Part shown: piece by piece, positions 57,634 through 64,000 of the stretch
How positions within the stretch are numbered: position 1 is the stretch's first letter
Layout: each line of letters begins with the position of its first letter
Origin: Reticulascus tulasneorum
Taxonomy: Eukaryota > Ascomycota > Sordariomycetes > Glomerellales > Reticulascaceae
Assembly (NCBI GenBank): GCA_001557505.1
Contig: LSAX01000002.1
Coordinates: 4,402,001-4,466,000, forward strand
DNA length: 64,000 nucleotides
Direction of reading: 5' to 3'
The notes under the pieces: model-generated
Database searches by the model: none
What the model was told of the DNA's origin: nothing
The model's input: only the letters and a program-made list of their open reading frames with translations
Position numbers and translations under genes: made by a program

Positions 57634-58635
57634 AGTGCCTTGGTCAAAGATGGCTGGTTGGCCGTAGAGATTATTTCTGGTCCCACAACCTATCTACACG
57701 ACTGACGACATGATTATACTATGTATCTGCGTGGAGTTACTGGAGGAAGCACACATAGACTCGCATATAGGCAGTAATGATAATACTTGTAAATAATTCC
57801 ATATTCATAGTCACATATTTTCTATTAAACCCAGTTTCTCATTAAGAACCTGTGTTTGTTGAAACTCTCGACTTGAATACATAGGCAGTTGAGGGATTTA
57901 TATATATTTTCCTTCTCACATATACTCGCAGAGCATCGTGGTTATGCATGAAGGGTGTTCACACCGTGTTTAAGCTGACTTATGTAGCCACATTTCCTTG
58001 ACATACCCAGCTGTGACGGATGGTATGGAATTTTAGGTTTACACTAAGATTAAACGTGAAAACCTGTAAACAACCCTCCGCGTTTGTTATGATACATATG
58101 TTGGTGTCTGGCACCAACATATGACATTGGCTGTAGGTTTAGTATTGGTGTAAATGTGGTGCAAAGTCTGTGTGAAATTTGTGCAGTTGTAGAGGTGACT
58201 TGAATGTACTTGAACCCTCTTTGAGAGGTGGCCGAGTTACTATGGTGAGCCCTGTTAAACTTCTTGGGTACGGTATGATTTGTTAGCTGACGATATATAG
58301 ACTCCATCTGTACTTCCTACGGGATCTACCTGGTATCACTATCAACGTATTTGCTGCTCCCTCCGTCGAATGGGTATTGAGCTGGGAAAATGGCACCCCT
58401 CTCTTGAGTATCAAGCACACGGCTCATCTCGAAACCTTGACATGACACTCATTCCCGCAGAGACGGTTTGACCTTGGGTCCAACAGCATGCGATATACAG
58501 TTTTAGACTATATTTCAGCACTCAAATAGTGGTTCAAGATGGGAATTACAGCCATTGGGGACATTGGATGATCCATTAAGATCTCGGCAGCGCATGCTGA
58601 TGTTGCATGTTCCGCATCCAAAACAGCATGGAGAA
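57634..58635. other. Intergenic region with perfect hairpin
   Basis: About 1 kb, A/T-rich in its first half, between the AA1-like gene and the 3' end of HET copy 2. The notable element is the inverted repeat at 58095-58123. No gene seen. Confidence 0.45.
58095..58123. repeat. Perfect 12-bp inverted repeat with 5-base loop
   Basis: CATATGTTGGTG (58095-58106), loop TCTGG, then CACCAACATATG (58112-58123), its exact complement. It would form a stable hairpin. It lies in the convergent 3' region, so it could act at transcript ends or be a repeat-family remnant. Confidence 0.7.
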
Positions 58636-61195
58636 TTACCGCATAATGATAGTCTTCTCATGCATACCCTCCTTCATCGGTCCCCAAGGAGTGTTAAGCA
58701 ACTTCAACTGTCCATGATTAGCGAACGGCTCCGTCTTGCGCTGATGCGCCGTCCTTGAAAACCTTCCCAAGCCAATACGCTCATAGCCGCGCTTGCCACT
58801 GGATTGCTTTGCCAACAAGCAGTTCTGCGTGTCAATGAAGATGGCAAAGCACGGGAAGATGGGCGCGTTCATGTCGAAGAAGGCCTCGCCCTTGGCGACG
58901 CCGTGGTCGAGATTGAGCTGCACCAACATGCCTAAGACGAGGTCTTTGTCGCTGTCTTGTATGGGATCTGAGGGATTGTGCGGATGGACCTCGACGACTG
59001 GCGCCTGTAATTCTGATGTCAGATGGGACTTTGACTCGGATAATGATGATGACGAAACAGACCTTTAGCTGGAGCCAGCCAGACTTCACCTTCCCATATA
59101 TGTCCATTCCTTCAGGCTCGACGTAGCAGTCCACAACTTCCGCGACTACCCGATCGAAGTCGATTGGCACGAAGCGTACATGGCCGTCGAGGGACGCCCA
59201 TGACCACGACGGCGCTCGATATGTTGTTGGCTTGCGCACTTGGCACAGAACGGGGCCATACGTGGGCGTGTAGGGCGCACCGTGACGTGGTACATATTCA
59301 CTGCGCGGGTACATCCTCCAGGCCAAATCTTCGAGGATATGCGTGCGCCAAAGGCCCGCATAGTACTGATCGCCGAGCGCCGTAGCGAGATAAGTAGCAA
59401 TACCGGACAATGCCGGCAATTTGTCGTCGTCTCGGCCGAGCTGGCGCTTAGAGTACGCCTCGACAAGCGCGAGCCACCCACCGTTTTGCCGCCCTCCAGC
59501 ATGGACCCTAGTGAAGTCATAAGTGATGGGACGGCCTTCGATGAGCGACAGGCCGAAACTGGCTTGCTGGCCGCACTTAGAGATTGGTGTGCGCTGGCCG
59601 TGGACTAGTAAGGGAATAGTGACTTGCTTGTTGGTTGTGAAGTCTGATCCGTCCTCTGCCTGCAGTCCGTGGCGGCACTCCCAGTACATCTGCTCTTTGG
59701 AGTAGTGCAGCACGCGCGGCGAAAGAACCCGCTCTTGCAGTGTCCAGCCTCGCTTGGTGATCGGTTCTCCAGCAAAAGGATCGAAATAACGACCAAAGCC
59801 GCCGATCTGGCGGTTGACAGGCTTGTCCCTGGAAGATGTCGGCAGCCATTCTTGGTAGAACATGAGTGAGATGAACTCCTCCTGTCTCAGAACATTTAGC
59901 TGCGCCACCGGCCATATCGCAAGAATTGTTGGAGGATACTGCCTGTATGGAGCGTCAATCACAGGTGCCACATTAGCTCGGATGTAGCCTCCTAATGATG
60001 TAGCTTCTGCGGAGGCATAATTGATAGCAGACCGCTCGTTGCGTGTTGCAAGCATGCCGTCGCCAGCTCCTGCGCCGCTGACAGCGGCAATCGTGAGATA
60101 ACATTTGGCATATATTTCGGACATATTCGCGATCTCTCGGTCCCGGTCTGCCTCATCATCTTGCACGATACACAACGCATCTACCCAGAGATAAGGTATT
60201 TCCAGTCGCTTGCAGATTGATATAGCGTCTGCGATCGTCTTAGGCAAGCTTGCAAGAGCAATACCATTTCTGTGAACCACCAAGTTGGCAGTCGTGGTCC
60301 TCAAGTGTGCTCGAGTGCCCCAGCAGTAGCTTAGACAGGCGTAAGTGTTTAGTTCGCCCGCCGTCTCTTTGAGTTGTATATGGGCACCGGAATTACCAAC
60401 ATCGAGCACCCTAGTAGGCAGACGTGCACCCCACGCTGCACACTCGTGGTAGCGCTCACACGTATGTATCCATTCGTCTACCCGAGCAATGCTTCGCTTG
60501 GATGAAGAATCAAAGTCCCGAGGTCGGAAGGGGATGATGTTCCGTATACTGGTGCCTACCATCGCTTAAGTTCGAGCAGCATAACAGGACGTTTTTCACC
60601 TACCATCGAGCGTTGAGATCCGCAATGGTGTCCCGTGAAGGTAGCATTCCACAGTCTCGAATTCTCTCTGCTCTTGCCCGTACTTTTTCATGGAAACCTT
60701 TCCGTTGCCTTCACCCTCAATCAAGTCGGGTTTCTTACCTAGGCGAACGCCCACGCCAAGCAATTGCAGCTTTTCTTTGTGTGGGTGAGTATAGAACCAC
60801 CCTCCGTAGAGCCATGGTTGTACTTCCGTGTCCGGTAGAAATGAGAATGCAGGCTTTGTCTTCCACGCTTCGTCATTCGATGGAAATGAGCCCATCGCAC
60901 CATTGGTTCCAGGCGAGTAATGACCACCGTCGGACTGTATAGATGCCTTCCGTCCGACAGGTATGTCAATTGAGCTGAAGGTGGACCACCCGCCAAATGA
61001 TCGGCCGCGATGATTTCCATCGACTCGTTCTCGGACATACTCAGCTGCTTTCACTAGCAGTGAACACAGGCTGCACTTCTGGGCTGAAATCTTTAAGGTA
61101 GCATATGAAGCATGGTGCGGAATTCCTGCGTCTGTTTCTGATGGAAGATTCTCCCAGGATATGCTTCTGCATACTTGGCAGCAGTTAGGTGGCAT
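58636..61195 (-). CDS. HET-domain protein, copy 2 (820 aa)
   Basis: Three exons, 61195-60604, 60564-59063 and 59004-58636, join in phase and give 820 aa. The start is MPPNCCQVCRSISWENLPSE, followed by a Cys module with CSLCSLLVKAAEYV, as often precedes HET domains. The HET domain core is YACLSYCWGTRAH (canonical CWG), PYLWVDALCIVQDDEADRDR, MSEIYAKCYLTIAAVS and KRGWTLQERVLSPRVLHYSK. PTTYRAPSWSWASLDGHVRF is the usual end-of-HET-region tryptophan block. The gene is complete to a TGA, tail KEGMHEKTIIMR. The role is expected in heterokaryon incompatibility or cell-death signalling. Domain order is as in copy 1, but the two are clearly different sequences, not a recent duplication. Confidence 0.92.
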
Positions 61196-62116
61196 GACTC
61201 TCGGTGCTGTAAATTGTTCTGGGAAGCGGCCCTCCTTGAAGGCAGTCTCCGACGAAGTGCGACATCTTTATCTGCATAATGCTCGCAGAGAAGGCGATGC
61301 TCTCTAATAAGAGCCTGCTTCGCGGAAAATGCAGCCAAGCCTTGAACCCAGTTTTCTGAATGGTGTGAGCCCCGCATACGTTCTGCAGGCGAGCGAAGGA
61401 TGCTGCGCCTTTCGGCTTGCTCACGCTGTTAATCGAAGCCATCGCGACCATTGCCAGTAGTGGCGTTGCTATTAGACGCAACAGCTATCAAATCAGGTAG
61501 ACAACGGGTGCTAGATATCAAGACACGAAAAAAATACATACACCACCTAAATACAAAAATATAAAGACAGTATTTCTACTTTTTAGCTGGCTTCATGCCC
61601 TGATCTACTATGACTGAATTTGGAACTGAGAAGTGGTAGCAACCCCCGCAAGCTCTCGGCTAATATCCAGTAGTTGTGCCGCCGCTCAGAAACAGGTTGC
61701 CCTTAGGCTTGGCCAGAAGTCCGGAGTGAAGGCTTAGACTGGAGGCTTACTTACCGTACCTCCCACAGCGATGTGCAGGCCAGTCTTATGAGAAGCTGGG
61801 CTGCCAATCTTGAGGGGCAGGAAAATATAAGGCAACCGACACCCGTAGGCAGGGCTCGATGTGGGCTGTTAGCCAATTGTAGACGGCCGCGTGTTGGGGT
61901 CCGGAATTCGCCCATTTCTGCCGGCAGCCTTGTTCAACTGTTGCTCGCCCTGCGATGGTGGTTCGAATAAGAGAGCCTCACATTGTAGCTTTTTAATTCC
62001 CAAGGCCGGCTTCTGCTATTCCTCTCGTTTTCACATCCCAATTCTCAATCATTATTCTCATCCAGGGGGTCGAACCTCTCTGATATCGGGATCCATTTCG
62101 TGCTAACCTTGCCGCA
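61196..62116. other. Divergent intergenic region HET copy 2 / AAA relic
   Basis: About 900 bases. An open minus-strand frame at 61185-61481 next to the HET start has no recognisable domain. No gene or repeat is seen. Confidence 0.4.
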
Positions 62117-64000
62117 ATGGAGCACCCTCAGCAACCCGGCGAGCTTCAAGATGTTTCCGCCGACACCGATTACGGCGGCTCAGAAATCCGAAAGATACCA
62201 GAGTTGATGGTAGAAGGCAAATACAAGCTCCCAGATTGGTTCATCATAAGGAACATTCAGGTTTCAGAGGAACTTCAAAAGTCACATCCGAGTATCGAAT
62301 TCGTGCGCAATAGCACTGGAGAAGGCACCCCGCAGCCTCAAGGTGGGCAGTCCAGCGACAGCAAAGCTGAGGCGCCAATCACCGACCGTTGGTTGTATCA
62401 AATATCGGAGGACGAATTCTCTGGGCTACGAGACAATGTCACGGCGGCTCTTACTCCCGACGCCAGGGGCATGTTGGATCCCGTGGAGTCGGGCATCCTT
62501 ATCCACACAAGATCACCAGAAAGCCAAGAATTCATGAATCAGCTAGTCAGATACCTCGCCAAAGACACAGGCACAACTTTGATGTCCCTCAGCTTTCAAG
62601 ACCTTGCAGATCTAGGTCAAGAATTCTACGAGCAGGACCAGCGCGCAACTCCATCCACGTCTCCCGATACGCTTCCGGGGCTCACTTCAACTGCTAGTCT
62701 TGTATCGCATTATTTCCGGACGCCCTCAAAGCGCAAAGCTTCGGCGAAAGACTGGGATAGAAATCAGAGAGCTTTATCGGCATTGCTCGATGCTCCTCCC
62801 AAGAAGGCGCCAACCCAAATCACAGAATCAGAGGGCATGGCTACCTCGCCAGATGCCTCGGGCACGGACGGGATGCAACGAGAACAATTCAACGCTATCA
62901 TCACTCATGTCACGGAAATCGGAAGCATTTGGAAGCTGGAAAAAGGCTCCCGAATCTTGGCCCGGTTACGCGACCACGTTGCAGAACAGCGTCGAAACGG
63001 CCAACTTCTCCTGCTTGCAATCACAACGACTGACCTCCCGGAGTCAAATGACAACTGCCAATGTACGGATTGCGCTTAAAAATTAAAATTGAGTCCCAAC
63101 ATGGGAAAGTTGGAGCGAAAGGTCGGCGCTGCCACCTGCTCCACGTATATCGTCCACCCACTCAACATTGCCCAAGAGCCTGACCACGTACGCAGCGAGT
63201 TCCTGGGCTTCACGAACATTCGGCGGCTCAAGCGTCGGCTGAAGCTGAGGGCCTCTCACCTCCTTCCTCCAGGCGCCTTACAACCCCATGCTAGCTGGCT
63301 ACGGCCCGAATGCGACGAACTTGCAGCGTGCTTCGGAAAATCGCTGTGGACATCAAACGAGGTCCAGCTTGCCGCCGTGCAGATTGTCGGCCGGTCCTGG
63401 GGTAGGTCTGGACTGGGGATTGACGACGTCCATCTCGTTCTTGCGAGGTTGAGTCTTCACAAACATGGCTACCCATCGGACCAAGGCAGCCAAAGGTCAC
63501 AGGAAGATGACGTGAAAGAAAGTGCTGCTCTAGACGCCCTGCCCGAAGCGAAAGGCGAGACCCTGAAAGAGGAGCGCCGTGATGCAGTTCTTGAAAGAGA
63601 TGGACGGCTTGGTTCAGAACAACAAGGCCCCGTTTGTCATTGCCGCCACAAATCGACCTTGGGCCTTGGACCAGGCTTTTCTGCGCCGTCTACCCCAAAA
63701 GTTCCCGCTCATGCTTCCAGACAAGCACGCACGTTCTCAGATACTCCGACTGTTCTTGAAGAAGGAAGACCTCGAGCCACTGGTAGACGTTGACTTGTTG
63801 GCGAAAGAGACGGAGGGATACTCGGGGTCGGCCTTGCGTAGTCTCTGCGCGGAGGCGGCGCTTTTATGGGCTATCGAGCATTCCAGGAAGCAGAGGGTGA
63901 CGGGCCCATGTCAGGCGCCAGCGAGCATGCGCCTACGCGTGTTGCATTTCGGAAATGCACTGCAGATAATCCGGGCAACTGTTTCCAGGGAAGGCCTTTG
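62117..64000 (+). pseudogene. AAA ATPase gene, broken (runs off right edge)
   Basis: The start MEHPQQPGELQDVSADTDYG is at 62117. The N-part resembles fungal Msp1/ATAD1-like AAA proteins with a long N-terminal extension: GILIHTRSPESQEFMNQLVR, YLAKDTGTTLMSLSFQDLAD and ILARLRDHVAEQRRNGQLLL. A TAA (63077-63079) then interrupts the frame. The same frame continues from about 63089 with CSTYIVHPLNIAQ and VQLAAVQIVGRSWGRSGLG. From about 63582 a different frame encodes the second half of an AAA module: MQFLKEMDGLVQNNKAPFVI, AATNRPWALDQAFLRRLP (sensor 1 and arginine region) and TEGYSGSALRSLCAEAAL. No Walker A (GPPGTGKT) or Walker B (IDEAD) is present in any frame between. I tested simple introns around the TAA and none restores phase. 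It could not bind ATP normally. Confidence 0.72.

Noticed and set aside
62055..62085. GGTTCGACCC-like word on the minus strand, reminiscent of a tRNA B box
   Set aside because: The flanks do not form a T stem and no A box or cloverleaf fits.

Overview
This is nuclear DNA of a filamentous ascomycete, probably Eurotiales-like. The evidence is protein-coding genes broken by short GT...AG introns (about 40 to 190 nt, mostly 50 to 60) on both strands, and families typical of moulds: Zn2Cys6 regulators, HET-domain proteins, an AA1-like secreted protein, a P450, and MFS and NCS1 transporters. I found no rRNA, tRNA, CRISPR array or intact transposon. Exon borders were read by eye from splice consensus and reading phase.

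Layout. 0-10 kb: a possible catabolic or secondary-metabolic group of an FAD monooxygenase (runs off the left edge), a Zn2Cys6 regulator, a DUG3-like class II glutamine amidotransferase, an NCS1 nucleobase-type permease and a 2-oxoglutarate/Fe(II) oxygenase. The last two are divergent and share a promoter with GATA-type sites. 10-12 kb: an F-box protein. 12-24 kb: a decaying block with relics of an alpha/beta hydrolase and an alginate-lyase-like protein, an intact sugar transporter with a cluster of CreA-type sites upstream, a P450 whose only visible lesion is one in-frame TAG, a Cys-rich membrane protein, and a frameshifted regulator without its zinc cluster. 24.5-33 kb: an intact Zn2Cys6 regulator, a MuiA/DUF4139 protein and an orphan gene.

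34.3-40.8 kb: a 1519-aa protein with an N-terminal Hsp90/sacsin-type (GHKL) ATPase domain and a C-terminal NO VEIN/DUF3883 domain, followed on the same strand by an orphan membrane-associated protein. This is the best candidate for an undescribed system. 41-48.6 kb: three housekeeping genes (glutamine-dependent NAD synthetase, METTL16-type methyltransferase, XAP5/FAM50) and a small membrane protein. 50-61 kb: two HET-domain proteins on either side of a degenerate SDR and an AA1-like secreted protein, which looks like an allorecognition/effector neighbourhood. 62-64 kb: a broken AAA ATPase gene that lacks the Walker A/B half, at the right edge.

The window therefore alternates conserved blocks with accessory blocks in which many genes are broken or are conflict-type proteins.
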